A stretch of 64,000 nt of DNA from Triplophysa rosa (GCF_024868665.1 NC_079912.1:18206664-18270663); one strand, 5' to 3'; shown: positions 1 through 11,230, counted from the first letter of the stretch. The notes: generated by a model not told the origin, from the sequence alone. Numbers and translations: made by a program.

Positions 1-585
1 TTTAAGTGACAGATCTGCACATTAATCATTAATCAGCTTGAACCACACCAGGGTTCACAGCTCTAAGCCAATTTTCACATCCAATGAATACATGTGGTTT
101 TTCTTAGATCAGTTATGCGATTTTGACCCCTGCTCATGAGCCATAAAGACATCAGATGGTTTAAAGCCGTTTTCAAACTTTGATCACACACTCCAAATGT
201 AATTCCAACTCTGTCAACCATGTCTGTCCACTAAATCAAACTCCACAAAGTTGGCACTGGGTGGCCCAGTATCTGGCATTTGACTCAGAAACAAAACAGC
301 AGAGGTGTGTGTTTATGGATCAAGTTGACATAGTTGTGGGCCTGCATGAATTAGGTTATAATAGAAAAACATAGTTTCGTATAGAATCGCATGTGCACGA
401 GAGCCTACAGAGATTGATATGTTGTACAAGGAAAGAATATAGGCTACTATAAAAACAGAAGAGTCTGTGAACCATAACAATGATGCATTTTTTACTAATT
501 TAGTAGTAGTAGTTGGCTTTTCTAATTTATGTGAAACAATTAACTGAAAATTTAGATACATTGGAAAAAATAGTGTACTAGACAG
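1..585. other. unassigned non-coding DNA
   Basis: AT-rich single-copy-looking sequence. Only short chance frames are present (64 codons at 180-374 plus, 82 codons at 313-561 minus), with no domain-like composition. A short (TA)n run at 586-598 leads into the MITE that follows. Confidence 0.5.
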
Positions 586-601
586 TATATATATATATTA
601 G

Positions 602-941
602 GGCTGTCAAAATATTAATCGTGATTAATCGCATCCAGAATAAAAGTTTGTGTTTACATAACATATGTCTATGTACTGTGCATATTAATTTTGTATTTAT
701 AAATACAAACACATACACAAGTATACATATTTAGGAAATATTTACATGTATTTATTTATATTTACCAATAATTGAAATGATATATAAATGTTTATTAATA
801 TTTAGATTTTTCTTAAATATATGCATGGATGTGTATGTGTTAATAAATACAAAATTATTATGCACAGTAAACAGATAAATATTATGTAAACACAAACTTT
901 TATTCTGGATGCGATTAATCGCGATTAATCTTTTGACAGCC
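602..941. mobile_element. MITE with about 130-bp terminal inverted repeats
   Basis: The left end (GGCTGTCAAAATATTAATCG...) and the reverse complement of the right end (GGCTGTCAAAAGATTAATCG...) match over roughly 130 bases with few substitutions. The arms include GATTAATCGCATCCAGAA and AGTTTGTGTTTACATAA. The centre is AT-rich with no coding capacity. The element sits inside a (TA)n run (586-598 and 945-966), which hides any target duplication. The structure is that of a non-autonomous DNA transposon; the end sequence is familiar from teleost genomes. The superfamily is not determined. Confidence 0.85.
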
Positions 942-1394
942 GTAATATATATATATATATATATTATATGCTATTAACAAATAAATGAGTCCCATTTTGC
1001 TTTAATGACAGCATGCACTTCAGCATAAATATTTATATTTCATATAACTTTCCTTTGTTTTCCAAACTTTTAAAAATGCTAAAACTTCAATCCAGGTTTT
1101 TAATGCGCACACAGACTTTTGTTTACCATCACATTGGTTTGGGTGTTTAAAAACATCCAAGAATGAAATTTAAAGTTGGACCTGGACAGTGCCCCTAAAG
1201 TGCAAAGTGAAAATTCAAATCCATGCAGAGGCAATGCTATTATTCAGAGAGAAGGTGTCTGTACGTGTGGGCAGGGCTGAATGGCTCAAGGGAGTGAAAT
1301 TGAATCTGTGGTCTGGGAGTTGTGCTGCTAGCCTGCTGCCTCTGACAGTGATGAATTTGGTCCTGATGGGAGAGTGTCATACCATCATTTCTAA
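942..1394. other. unassigned AT-rich DNA
   Basis: Holds a (TA)n run at 945-966 and then unremarkable AT-rich sequence. No gene or recognisable repeat seen. Confidence 0.5.
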
Positions 1395-1406
1395 TCTCTC
1401 TCTTTC

Positions 1407-1457
<51 letters not shown>
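1395..1457 (+). repeat. (CT)n microsatellite
   Basis: Nearly pure CT dinucleotide run, imperfect at its left edge (CTCTCTCTTTCTCAC) and followed by GACAAACGCACAC. It creates serine/leucine and arginine/glutamate chance frames on the two strands. Confidence 0.95.
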
Positions 1458-1460
<3 letters not shown>

Positions 1461-1671
1461 AAACGCACACAAATACACTGTTGCTTAACCTAAATGTGCA
1501 CTGCATCTTTAACCATTAACAAACAACCTTAATCATCTTAAAAATGTTTAAGTGCCAAAAAATCGACATCGCCCTCAAACGCAACCAATCTGACCGGAAA
1601 TGCGTCACTTGCAGCATGGCGTTTAATTGATTCCGTGAAAAACTTTGAAAATGTGATGATTTGGAGTCTCA

Positions 1672-1922
1672 CCTCGCGCCCACCTGCTCGTCCGTCGCCA
1701 CCCACGGCGTGTCACTCACGCAGGGAATGATATCGGTTGTCCTGTCGCTGCTTGTTAACAGCTGGTTCGCTAATGATCCACCGCCTGTCGGCTCGCGGTG
1801 CAACGTGCAGGGAGAGCCGTAAGCGTCGCCCTCATCAGTCCTGTCGGCCCGTCTCAGCACACCGCCTGCGGGGAAAAGACCCTCGGCACTGCACGCAAGC
1901 GAGCTGCAGGTTTCACGTCATG
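1672..1922. promoter_or_regulatory. CpG-dense patch, small CpG-island-like
   Basis: I count roughly 30 CpG dinucleotides in about 250 bases (for example CTCGTCCGTCGCC, GTCGGCTCGCGG, GCCGTAAGCGTCGCC), far denser than the flanks. No splice-bounded exon or known promoter architecture is evident and no frame here looks like protein. It could be an unmethylated regulatory island, a remote promoter, or a GC-rich repeat fragment. Confidence 0.35.
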
Positions 1923-2318
1923 ATCTACCAGATCAAGGGTGCTTGTAATTAGACAGTGACATTGGGTGGCAGTGGGATGCTTGTAATGAGGGCCACGGGG
2001 TGGTCTTACGTAGAGCCGGAGTGAGCGAGAGAAGCGGAGATATCACGCATTTATGTTTTATAAGGATTACCTGCAAAGGTCAGGCAGGAGTCTTGCTGAT
2101 GCTCAACGGCAATGCGGAGTACAGCGTGGCAAACGAAGGGAAGTGTAGAAATAGTGGAAAGAGAAGCTCAGGTGGAGACAGCAAGCTTGACTTTGGCGCG
2201 CGATAACACCTGACTGACTCCTCGTCTGCGTGCACGCGTGTAGCACTGAATGACATACTGTATGTCTGTACGGCTGCAAAATTTGGAGCCTGCTGCTGTA
2301 TACGATTTTAATAGTAAT
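1923..2318. other. unassigned non-coding DNA
   Basis: Mixed-composition sequence between the CpG patch and the next transposon. Short frames only; nothing recognised. Confidence 0.5.
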
Positions 2319-2826
2319 TGTCATGAACGCTGGGGAAAACATGGACAGAGGACCCAGGCCCAGACAGCGGGTAAAGGGTTAACAGACTTTAATAAATAAT
2401 AAAGACAAAACCAAAATCCCACGAGGGGGTAACATAACAAAACAGGGGATTATAATAACATGGCAGGACTAAGACTAACTACACTTAAACAAGACTAAAG
2501 TTAAACATAACTACAAATACCTAGACTAGACTAGACTAGACTAACAAGAACTGACAAAAGATCACACGAATGACACACACAATGAACCAGCACAGGACAG
2601 AGAACAAAGGGGCATTAAATAAGGGACCAAATCAAGAGGGGACAGGTGTAGGGCATGAAACCAATAAGGAGGAATACAAGAGGGCGGTGACAAAGACGAG
2701 ACCTGGAGAGAACATGTGGAAGGCCAAAATGGCCAAAACGCCCCGCTCCACATGAAACAAGAGGTTCTGCCGTGGCTCCGCCACAAGATCAAGAAAAGCA
2801 AGACAAGAAGGGGCAGAACCATGACA
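2319..2826. mobile_element. non-autonomous element with TGTCATG ends
   Basis: Starts TGTCATGAACGCTGGGG and ends GGGGCAGAACCATGACA, giving a 7-bp perfect inverted end (TGTCATG/CATGACA) that continues imperfectly. The interior includes a short CTAGA-repeat run (2520-2543). The minus-strand version of the right half (TGTCATGGTTCTGCCCC...) is a sequence type I associate with dispersed repeats in cyprinids. No transposase frame. Flanks AGTAAT and AGTACT may be a degraded target duplication. Confidence 0.65.
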
Positions 2827-3017
2827 AGTACTAGTATATAATATTGTGGAGACATAGTAATACTTAATATGTGTACGTTAATTTAAATATAGGTTTGGGT
2901 TTAGATTTATATAGGCTAATATAACACATGACGAATCTACAGTACGGAAATAATTGTAGAACAGAAGTAAAGCCATCAAAATAATTAAATAACACAAATA
3001 TGGAAACTATGGTAACA
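2827..3017. other. unassigned AT-rich DNA
   Basis: Short AT-rich spacer between two mobile elements; nothing recognised. Confidence 0.5.
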
Positions 3018-3208
3018 CACTGCAAAATATGACTTTCTTACTTAATCTTTTTTTCTTCTGAAATTTCATATTCTTTGACTAAAAACAAGACTTATTTTCA
3101 AAGGTCATTTTGCTCATCAAGAAACTGCATCTTGATTCAAGAAGTTTTAGACATTTTTACTGGTAAACAAGACAAAAAGACTAAGTAAGAAAGTCATTTT
3201 TTGCAGTG
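3018..3208. mobile_element. short MITE with CACTGCAAAA ends
   Basis: The left end CACTGCAAAATATGACTTTC and the reverse complement of the right end CACTGCAAAAAATGACTTTC match, continuing through TTACTTA and CTTTTT, so the inverted ends are about 35 bases. At 191 bp it is far too short to encode a transposase. CACTGCAAAA-type ends are common among teleost non-autonomous DNA transposons. No clean target duplication is visible. Confidence 0.8.
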
Positions 3209-3318
3209 CACTAAAAGTGTAAAACAAACTGAAACTTGCGCATTTAAAAAAAAAAGTGTTCCCCATTTTCGGGCAGCTCTTTATATTCTTCAGGTGTATT
3301 CTGGGATATAGGCTACGT

Positions 3319-3560
3319 TTTAAAGGGATAGTTCACTAAAAATAAAAAATGTCATCATTTATTCACCCTCCTGTGTTTTCAAAACATGCTTTGACTGTTT
3401 CATCTGTTCTACACAAAAGAAGATATTTCAAGAAATATGTCTCTTTGGTTTTGTGTCCATATATGGAAATCAATAGAGGCCAGTGTTTCTAGTTTGCCAG
3501 CGTTCTTCAAAATATCTTCTTTTGTTTTCTGCAGAAGAAAGTCGTACAGGTTTAGAAGCT
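3319..3560. mobile_element. palindromic fish MITE (Angel-like), right end lost
   Basis: Begins TTTAAAGGGATAGTTCACT, then carries the family's internal words: a GTCATCATTTATTCACCCTC-like block, CACAAAAGAAGATATTTC, and the inverse words TTCTTCAAAATATCTTCTTTTG and CAGAAGAAAGTCGTACAGG. The closing GTGAACTATCCCTTTAA end is missing, so the copy is truncated on the right. The family name Angel is recalled rather than checked. Confidence 0.8.
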
Positions 3561-4719
3561 GTGAAAAACAAGTTTCTACATTAGCTTTTATAATGAACTC
3601 TGTTTCTTCATTAATATTTTTGCTTCCTGATAAAAAAAAAACATGTGACCCACCGCGCATAATAAAAGAGCAGACACAGTACATCACATCACATCACACG
3701 AATTTGTGTCAACTAGCTGTGATGTTACGTATCATTGAAAACTATGACCATGCTGTGCACTCGCACAAATACATACATAGTTTAAGCATTCCACCTCACA
3801 GATTACAATATTATTTCCTGGCAGATTGCAAAATGATTCATATTTATTACTGCTTAATATAACGATCGTTCTTATTTATCTGTCAGCTGGAGCCAAAATA
3901 CATAAATCAAATATATAGGGATGCAGACTATAACAATAAGTAATTACCACAGTGTCTGGGTCCTCTCCCAATAAACACAATTACAGTGACGCGTATTGCT
4001 CATATCGGGTCAGATTTTACAGGGTGGCAGACTTTTACGATTCTCCCAGTCTCCACGCGTTCTCGTAGCGCAGCGTCTTCAAGTGACCGATGCGTTGGCT
4101 ATTTCATGCTTTACTTACAGAATCCGGAGGTGAAATGTTGTGGAGATTAGCAGATTTATCATTCGCTTGTCGAGACTTCACTATGAAAAGCATTCAAACT
4201 AATGGAGGTTTATGAATCATTAACCATTTTTAATGTGCCTTTGTAATCAAATGAATTATAACTGTAATTTGTATCTGGGGACAAACGCAATAAAAAAGAA
4301 AAGCAAATCAACAAAATACTGTAAGTAACTCGCATCTCAGATGGTTTTCAGACCATTTTTCCCAATACATCGGTTTCTCTTATGTCTTGTTTATTTGTCT
4401 AGCCCTATTCAATTCGAGTTCTTTTTTACAGTGTGAGAAACTCAAAATCCCCACAGAGGACTTAATGGCCGCATATGTGCAAACTCTCTATTCACTGTCG
4501 CCAATAACACAACCACTAATAAACAGGGTCCTGCACACAACATGGCCCCCTTTGCCCTCTTTTAAAACACACAAATAAACTGAATTATATCAGGTGTCCT
4601 CTTGTGGAACTCCGAAGAATGCCTTCCCATGTTGAATTATGAGCACATCTATGGTGTAATACGAGGCAGCTGGTGACTTATGAAACAGATATATTGCTGT
4701 AGCTCCAGATTTCGCTTTC
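3561..4719. other. unassigned non-coding DNA
   Basis: Unique-looking sequence with a short CATCA pentamer run at about 3681-3700. Frames reach 63 codons only. No gene or repeat family recognised. Confidence 0.5.
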
Positions 4720-5110
4720 AGTAGACTGAAGGGCATTTCATGCTATTAACCTCCGGTCTGAGAGAAAATTCAGCTGCGCGCGTGATTGAAATGCTTCTCA
4801 TGGCGAGGGCCTTGTAGCGAGCTCCCTGATTGTTTGCCTTGTTCATTTCTGTAATTCTCTTCATCATGGCTCTCTCAGAGAATCTATTAAAAGCACATGG
4901 CTATACTTTTAAAGGTTAAGCTCTGCTTTTCAGCCTCACCAATCAAGCAAGATGAGTTTTAGATGAAAAACAGCCATTATGCGGAGGTTAGCGGCTTCTC
5001 GGGCTAGTCGCTCCCTCTAGACTTCGAGGTGTTGTGTGCCTCCATGGAAAGGCTTTAATGTGTGTGCTATCGCAGAGGAGACTGTGATATTAAAGGTCGG
5101 ACGTTTTCCA
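4720..5110. promoter_or_regulatory. candidate conserved non-coding element
   Basis: Unique, balanced-composition sequence without repeats or an open frame, with words such as CTATTAAAAGCACATGGC and TGATTGTTTGCC. Its texture resembles vertebrate developmental enhancers. Conservation was not tested, so this is a low-confidence inference. Confidence 0.2.
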
Positions 5111-5403
5111 CTCGGACCTTTTATAAACTCAGTGTAAACAGATTACTGTTAAATACTTAAAGTGGTTTTCTTTTTAAGTGCACATTTCAATATCAACATG
5201 TCCTTGGTGTTTTACATTTCTTTTCATACGGACGTAACCGAAACGCATGACTAAACATGCAGTATTATAAAACACCGGTAGGGTGCGATGTTGCATAACT
5301 AAACTGCCTGAAATGCTCGCCATGTCCATTGATCAACACAGAGTGCCTCTTGTTGATAACACGCAATCTTTTGTTTCAAATTAGGCCTTTTTTTAGCTCT
5401 AAT
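5111..5403. other. unassigned non-coding DNA
   Basis: Spacer before the next MITE. The last four bases (TAAT, 5400-5403) are one copy of that element's apparent target duplication. Confidence 0.5.
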
Positions 5404-5830
5404 GGGCAATTCCAGCGTTATGGATGTGACATTTTGAGTCAAAACTTATATAACATCTCAGAGAATGTATTTTATATTGAACCATCTGTGTATGTGTTTG
5501 TGTATGAGTCCAGACACTAGAAAATATCAGTCTATACGAGGACGCACGTTTTTGAGAGACAACATACTTCATGGGATTTCTTTAAATTAAAATGTGCAAA
5601 CCAGAATCAATAATACCCAACAAATGAAGAACTTTATAGACTGTTGTTTTAATTTTCATGTTCCCGGGGACATGGACCGTTATGGATGTGACAAATCCAT
5701 TACGGAAGTGACAATCACTTTTCTGACTATTAAAGTCTTTAAAAACGAGACTTCACATGTATTTTAACCACCACATATTGACATCTGAACTCTCAGTAGG
5801 CCTATGTGAAAACCTGGTAGGGAATTGCCC
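5404..5830. mobile_element. MITE with GGGCAATTCC ends and TAAT target duplication
   Basis: The ends GGGCAATTCC (5404-5413) and GGAATTGCCC (5821-5830) are perfect 10-bp inverted repeats. They are flanked on both sides by TAAT (5400-5403 and 5831-5834). Inside, the phrase CGTTATGGATGTGACA occurs twice as a direct repeat (around 5415 and 5678). No transposase frame. The four-base TAAT duplication together with the inverted ends supports a non-autonomous DNA transposon. Confidence 0.8.
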
Positions 5831-5834
5831 TAAT

Positions 5835-6679
5835 ATAACAAATATTTCAGAATATCTCAAAATCGTTAATATCGTGTGAGAAAACTATACACAGAATATA
5901 CACATGCACACACTGGTGGTGCCTCTTATGTGAAGAAGCATTTCAAACAGGGTTTAAGGTCATTCATCTCTCCAATTTTTCCATCTTTCATTCCACATCT
6001 CTGTCTCCATCCTTCTATTTTGTTTTCCTCCCCTTTTCCCCGCCCTCCCACTTTGGCATTTCCTTACTCATTCACTCTCATGCCATATTTGGAAGGCTTG
6101 TGGCTATTGTGTCTACATTAAAAGTTTAATTAATGTCAATATAAAAACGGCATGACATTCATAAATTAAACGAACGAAAAGCAAAATAATACGTGGTTAA
6201 TGGCAGGTTTACGTGTCTTCAGGGCAAGACAAGCACGTTAATAAAACTTTGATAGTGTCTAATTTAGGCCATTTAAACATACATATTTTATATTTCTCTT
6301 AAACCCGTGACATGGCTATAATTCTAATATTACATTGCCAAACCATCCAGACGAATATTTCCAATAATACACTGCGCCGCCGCCGCCGATTGGCGCTGGA
6401 AAAGGATTCGTGTTTATAAGGAAAATCCATCTCCTTTCAGGAATTTGTTTTCAACCACACACATTATGATAATTGGTTGCTTTTTAAAGAGAAACTCGAT
6501 CCAGTGTGTGTGTCGATAATTATACTTTTGGTTTCTCGAGAAGAATGTTCTTCCCCTTTTTGTCCTCCTGCGCTCGCTCATAAACTCCTTTTTAAACGTG
6601 GACCGGGCGGCACACCCACATAAACACATAGAGAGAGAGAGCCACAAGCTCACACACACACTCATCTAGTCACTAATCA
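5835..6679. other. unassigned non-coding DNA
   Basis: Holds a short CGCCGCCGCCG run near 6376 and AG/CA-rich stretches near 6630-6660. An 81-codon plus frame at 5876-6121 has low-complexity composition and is not believable as a gene. Confidence 0.5.
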
Positions 6680-7060
6680 ATGTAACCACAGTGAGCCTGA
6701 TTGGTTTACAGACACATGTTTAGACACCAGCCTCCACACATCTCCATGTGTCTTATTGGCCGACAGTATTTAGTTTGTTTGGACAGCTAGCAGTCCCGGC
6801 TAACCGCTGCTAATTGGGTCCCATAAAGCTGTACTAGAACAAACAGTGCATGGTAGCCGCGCTTTAAATCAGCCCTCGCTGTGTGCTGAAAGCAACATGA
6901 ATTACATTTTAATTGCTCCCGCTAATTCCACGAGGAACATGTTTGCGGAGATCAAAATGAGCGTAATTAAAAATGCTCAGTTTCATTTCATTTCTCAGTC
7001 TGGTTTTTGTACCCTCACGCTGGGTAAACCAGAAAAGATGAAATATTCCTCTCATTAAAC
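6680..7060. promoter_or_regulatory. candidate regulatory element rich in homeodomain-like sites
   Basis: Unique sequence with clustered TTAATTG (6909-6915), GCTAATT near 6931 and TAATTAAA (6964-6971), plus CTAATTGGG and GGACAGCTAGCAG upstream. This kind of clustering is typical of developmental enhancers, but the motifs are short and conservation is untested. Confidence 0.25.
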
Positions 7061-7244
7061 CTTCCTTCTGTGTGTCTGATGAAGTGTAAGGTAAGATTTA
7101 TTTGCTTCGTGAATACTACGAAATGAACCTGCTTAGAAACCTGTACACCAATTATAGCCATGGGTGATGCGCGGTTTACGAAGACCAAACAGAAACAGAC
7201 TCGACAACAAAACTTGCTAACACTTTACAATAAGCGTTGTCTTT
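7061..7244. other. spacer with a fragment of another MITE end
   Basis: Around 7218-7234 it reads AACACTTTACAATAAG, the same end sequence as the hAT-type MITE at 30600-30934. A fragment of that family therefore lies directly beside the palindromic MITE copy that follows. Confidence 0.45.
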
Positions 7245-7431
7245 GTGAAAGTGATAGTTCACCCAAAAATCATTTGCTCACCCTCTTGTCATTTCAAACC
7301 TGTACGACGCAGAACAACAAAAGAGGATATTTCGAAAAATGTAACTGAACAACAGCGGTACCCATTCACTTCTATTGGATGTACGCAAAACCAGTGGAAG
7401 TGAACGGGTGCCGCCGTTGTTCAGAAAACAT
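7245..7431. mobile_element. palindromic fish MITE (Angel-like), partial
   Basis: Shows the family's left-end words GATAGTTCACCCAAAAATC, TTGCTCACCCTCTTGTCATT and AAAGAGGATATTTCGAAAAATG. It also carries the central mirror pair ACCCATTCACTTCTATTGGA and GTGAACGGGTGCCGCCG. The closing arm beyond the centre is missing. Confidence 0.8.
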
Positions 7432-8291
7432 GTCAATCTAATAAAAAGCGAATGATAAAAAGGGGACTTACAATTCTGAGCTTTTTATACAAAAACGAAT
7501 GAAGGACAATCAGAGGTTGAAAACTCATTTGCACGCAAAATGTTCCAGATCCTCTACATGTCTTACATTGCGTTTGTCTCTTGACTCTGAACCACATGGA
7601 GCATGCTGGAACATTTACAACACTTGGCCAGATTTTGTAAGCCATTGAGATGCCTGCAAACCCAGTTAACATCCAACCCCCCCACACAAACATACACGCC
7701 ACGCATTCGTGCCAAACATTTTATTGACAGCATACATGTACTGTACACAAACAGCAATTTACAGCGTTTCACCCTAAGTTCACCGTTGTCTGAACATGTG
7801 CAGGCTACATGATATTTCTCCTGCGTCAGGAATGCGCGGGTGTTCGTTTAACTAATATGGAGGGTGAACGTTACTCTCGGTTGGCTGGCTCACAGAGTCA
7901 GTTGTTTTCCATTTGTACGAATGCAATACGATCCTTTCATTTTTCTCCCATTTGTCAACTTTTGAGTGCACATCTCTCATCGCAGTTTGTTAATTGTTCC
8001 ACGTTACGGCTGAGCCAGCGAAAGCCCTCAGACGGTTTAGCCAACGGTATACGCCGAGCCATGAATGTGGCTGCTGACTCGGTGGATTTAAGTGAATGGT
8101 GTACACAGCTGTTCAGTACCATGTAGGGAACTGTGGGTTGTTTGAACATGATGGGCGGTCTCAGAAGGGGCAGGTAAGAAAGAGGCTGGTGTATGTGCCG
8201 CCATTAGTCACTGTAATTTACAGAATGCAGTCTCAATATTGTGTCAATATTGTAAACAATACAAATATCTACAATATTGTGCAACATTACA
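7432..8291. other. unassigned non-coding DNA
   Basis: Chance frames of up to 105 codons (7809-8126 plus) overlap frames on the other strand and show no recognisable domain, signal peptide or splice context. Nothing else recognised. Confidence 0.45.
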
Positions 8292-8699
8292 TTAAAAGGA
8301 CAGTTCACTCCAAAATGAAAACTCTGAGTTGTTTTAAATCTGTATAAATTTCCTTGTTCTGATGAGCACAGAGAAAGATATTTGGAAGAACGCTTGTAAC
8401 CAAACAGTTCTTGGCCACCAAGTAGGAAAAATGGCTTTATAAATTTCTTTGTTCAGTTGAAAACAAAAGAAGATATTTTGAAGAATGTAGGAAAGCAAAC
8501 AGTTCTGGGACAATTTTGACTACCGTTGTAATTTGTCCTATACTAGTCAGTGGTGGCCAAGAGCGGTTTAGTTGTAAGCATTCTTACAAATATCTTTCTC
8601 TGTGTTCACCAGAACAAAGAAATTTATACAGATTCGGAACAACCCGAGGGTGACTAAATGATGATAGAATTTATATTTTTGGGTGAACTGTCCCTTTAA
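8292..8699 (+). mobile_element. palindromic MITE, longer second subfamily, intact ends
   Basis: Has the ends TTAAAAGGACAGTTCAC and GTGAACTGTCCCTTTAA, so both TTAA-type termini are present over 408 bases. The interior differs from the main family: TTGTTCTGATGAGCACAGAG, CAGTTCTTGGCCACCA, and GACTACCGTTGTAATTTG towards the right. The copy at 37867-38219 carries the same centre in the opposite orientation, which defines a shared subfamily; plus orientation here is arbitrary. Confidence 0.85.
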
Positions 8700-8806
8700 G
8701 TAAGATTGGATATGTGGTAACTGTAATTCTGCAATGAAACTGTTTTCAGAATAATTTTTTATTCCAGTTTATTTGAAGTGCTATAAACTCCATATTTTTG
8801 CAATAT

Positions 8807-8850
8807 AGACAGACAGACAGACAGACAGACAGAAAGAAAGACAGACCGAG
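8807..8850 (+). repeat. (AGAC)n microsatellite
   Basis: Tetranucleotide run of AGAC with AAAG interruptions at its right side. On the minus strand it makes the chance CLSVCLS-type peptide frames. Confidence 0.9.
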
Positions 8851-9639
8851 TAAGAGCGAGACAGAGCAATTAAATGAAAAGGGCTCAGCTGTGAGCCGGC
8901 GCTGTTCAGATGACAATAAATTGAAGATAATACACAACTGAAGTGGGTTTGACGGCTCTCGAGCGACTCGCAGAGACGGTCTGGGCGCACGGGCCCAAGG
9001 ACTGATGTGCATCTTCACTATCCCTGATCATCAATCTTAATGACACACATCAGCATCCGCAGCTCACGTGTGTTCAGGAGTCACACGTTTACTAGATCAC
9101 ACTGCTGACGTAAATCCCTAAACACAAACTTGATTGGGACATGAATGACTCAGTTGCCTATGAAATCACACATTAAAACATAACTAGGGTTTATCAAAAA
9201 CATTGCTGTGTAACATGCACATCTTACAACAAATTTATACTTGATAGAACGAATAAGTGCTTGTCCTGCTCCTTTTTTTAAATAAGCAAAATGAATAACA
9301 TACAGTACTTCAATAATGGAGTGTAGTCGGTAAACAAATGCAACAGCGCATACATCTTAACAGAAATGTTTGCTCCTTAGTATCATTTGAACATTTTCCG
9401 CTGATGTTTTCATCATTTTTCACGTATATTTTGATGTCCAGAAAACTTGTGACCGTATTAAGCCACGCCCTCTTTTCATCTCACGTTTCATCAGGATCGG
9501 CGTTTTATTTGTGTTAAAATGGGGAGTCACAAGCTTAAAACCCAATTAATGCGCAGTGCAGAGATCATTAGCACACTCCAGAAAAAAAAGCAAAACATAA
9601 ATGTGAACTCCTCAGAAGAGGAAAGTTCAGATTTGGGGG
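8851..9639. other. unassigned non-coding DNA
   Basis: Unique-looking sequence with no supported gene. The 90-codon minus frame at 8746-9018 runs through the AGAC microsatellite and is not believed. Confidence 0.5.
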
Positions 9640-9960
9640 CTTGTGTTTCGCTAATTCCCTCTTGACAAGCGCTGTAGCACTTGTGCTTAGGACTGTGGAG
9701 AAGATTACACAGTGCTTTTAATTATGGCAGCTTGTTTGCATATCTTTATAAATCATAATATATGGTAATGAGCGTTTTCCTAGCGTTGAGAGTCCCAGGC
9801 AGCAAATGTGGCCTAAAAATGTCTGTAAATATTAGTTTTCCTGTCAGCTCAAAGCAATTCTCTTGAAGTGTTTCTAAATAGAAGCGCTAGCATTAGTTTT
9901 CCAAATTTAAATCCGTCGCAATTAAAAGGAACATTAATTACAGTTGTGTGCTTCGTGATC
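9640..9960. promoter_or_regulatory. candidate conserved non-coding element
   Basis: Unique AT-moderate sequence containing TTTTAATTATGGC, GTTTGCATATC (octamer-like), GGTAATGAGC, TTCCTGTCAGCTC and CATTAATTAC. The cluster of POU- and homeodomain-like words without repeats suggests an enhancer; conservation is untested. Confidence 0.25.
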
Positions 9961-10127
9961 TCTCTGAAACTTATGCATGCAAATCAGTTACAGTTCTTAA
10001 ATGAAACACCAGAACTTTAAAAACATCGATTTTTACAAATGAAAAATAAACACAGGTGCACTTCTGTATAGTTCTGTATAATTGGGTTTTATTGAATCAG
10101 TTATACTGTATGATTGAACCTGACAGG
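9961..10127. other. unassigned AT-rich spacer
   Basis: Nothing recognised before the composite repeat that follows. Confidence 0.5.
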
Positions 10128-10505
10128 AACCTCACAGGAATTCGCAACTATTTTACGAGATGGCTATTATGTGTGAATTCGTACAATTTTAAGATAAAAG
10201 CAATTTTTCACACTGTCGGCCGATAGTTTAAAAACAGACGGAGATCAGGGCCATCAATCAAAAGAGGAAAGGAAAATGCAATGAATATGTATGTGCTCTT
10301 TATAAATAAAATGTTAAGAAACATTTTAAATATCATTTGATGAATTAACATTCAGAAATATAAATTTTACATTAAGAATCGGTTTCGGAAGATATCACAA
10401 TAATCAGCTATCGGTATCGGTGGAGAAATGTAGTATTGGTGCATCTCTATTATTAAAACGAATTAGCCTCAGAAAATAGTTACGAATTCCTAATCTCAAC
10501 AGGTC
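10128..10505. mobile_element. composite remnant: GGAATTCGTAAC palindrome with a hAT-like fragment inside
   Basis: The left part (CCTCACAGGAATTCGCAACT, TTTTACGAGATGGCTATT) and the right part (ATTAGCCTCAGAAAATAGTT, ACGAATTCCTAATCTCAACA) are opposite ends of the palindromic family seen intact at 20840-21071. Between them lie GTCGGCCGATAG and, at about 10410-10448, CTATCGGTATCGGTGG followed by TATTGGTGCATCTCT. Read on the minus strand that segment is AGAGATGCACCAATA, a hAT-like teleost end. The likely history is insertion of the second element into the first, followed by loss of its other end. Confidence 0.6.
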
Positions 10506-10845
10506 CGTCTCCATGAGGCGAGCCACTCCATGTAAAGTACAACAACTTTATTTAGCTCCTGATACAAGTCTGCTTCATATATTATGCACATTTTCAAGCA
10601 TTTTTAGTTCTAAACCACTATTCAATTCTTTACATGCAACACATTTTTTTATACATGGGACGAAACCACTAAGTGCACCTTTGAAAGAGAAAGCTACTTT
10701 GATAAACATCATCTCCTCTCGGACTACAAAATGTCCATGTCCATGTTTCTCTCCCCCTGCTTTTAATAGAAGCAACTAATGGAAGAAAAATGCTCTCAAG
10801 CTAAATGCCAAACTTGAATCTAGCAGAAAACCTCTTGGAGATATT
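10506..10845. other. unassigned non-coding DNA
   Basis: An 88-codon plus frame (10513-10779) overlaps a 66-codon minus frame. Neither resembles a known protein. Nothing recognised. Confidence 0.5.
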
Positions 10846-11230
10846 GAAATCACTTTGGCCTCTCCACCGAGCCCCGCATGCAAAGATCATTTGATCCCCT
10901 CAATGAGCGCAGCATTAGAAAACACACTTAGGCCCTCATCAATTATTTCATTTTCTAAAGGACCTAAGAACTGAGAACGCGTCGGCTGAAGTACGATTCA
11001 AAGGAACCAGGCGATCTGCAGATAAATGCATCTTATTATGCCTATCGAGTGCGTCAGTCTTTGGAAGATGCTCTACAGGATGGAGATGGAGGAGGAGGCA
11101 TTTGAGCTCTGCGGGCAAGACAATGTGTTGACCCGTAAACAAAGCGAGCGATCAGATGGCAGAGCTCTCGAACGGGATGGTAATCTGTATCTGACTGAAG
11201 GGAACAGTGACGGAGGTTTTAATCTACTCC
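10846..11230. promoter_or_regulatory. candidate conserved non-coding element
   Basis: Unique, balanced-composition stretch with several restrained motifs (CATCAATTATTTCATT, AAAGATCATTTGATC, GCAAGACAATGTG). The 124-codon plus frame 11026-11400 lies partly here but has no domain and no splice-like boundaries, so I prefer a non-coding reading. Confidence 0.2.
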
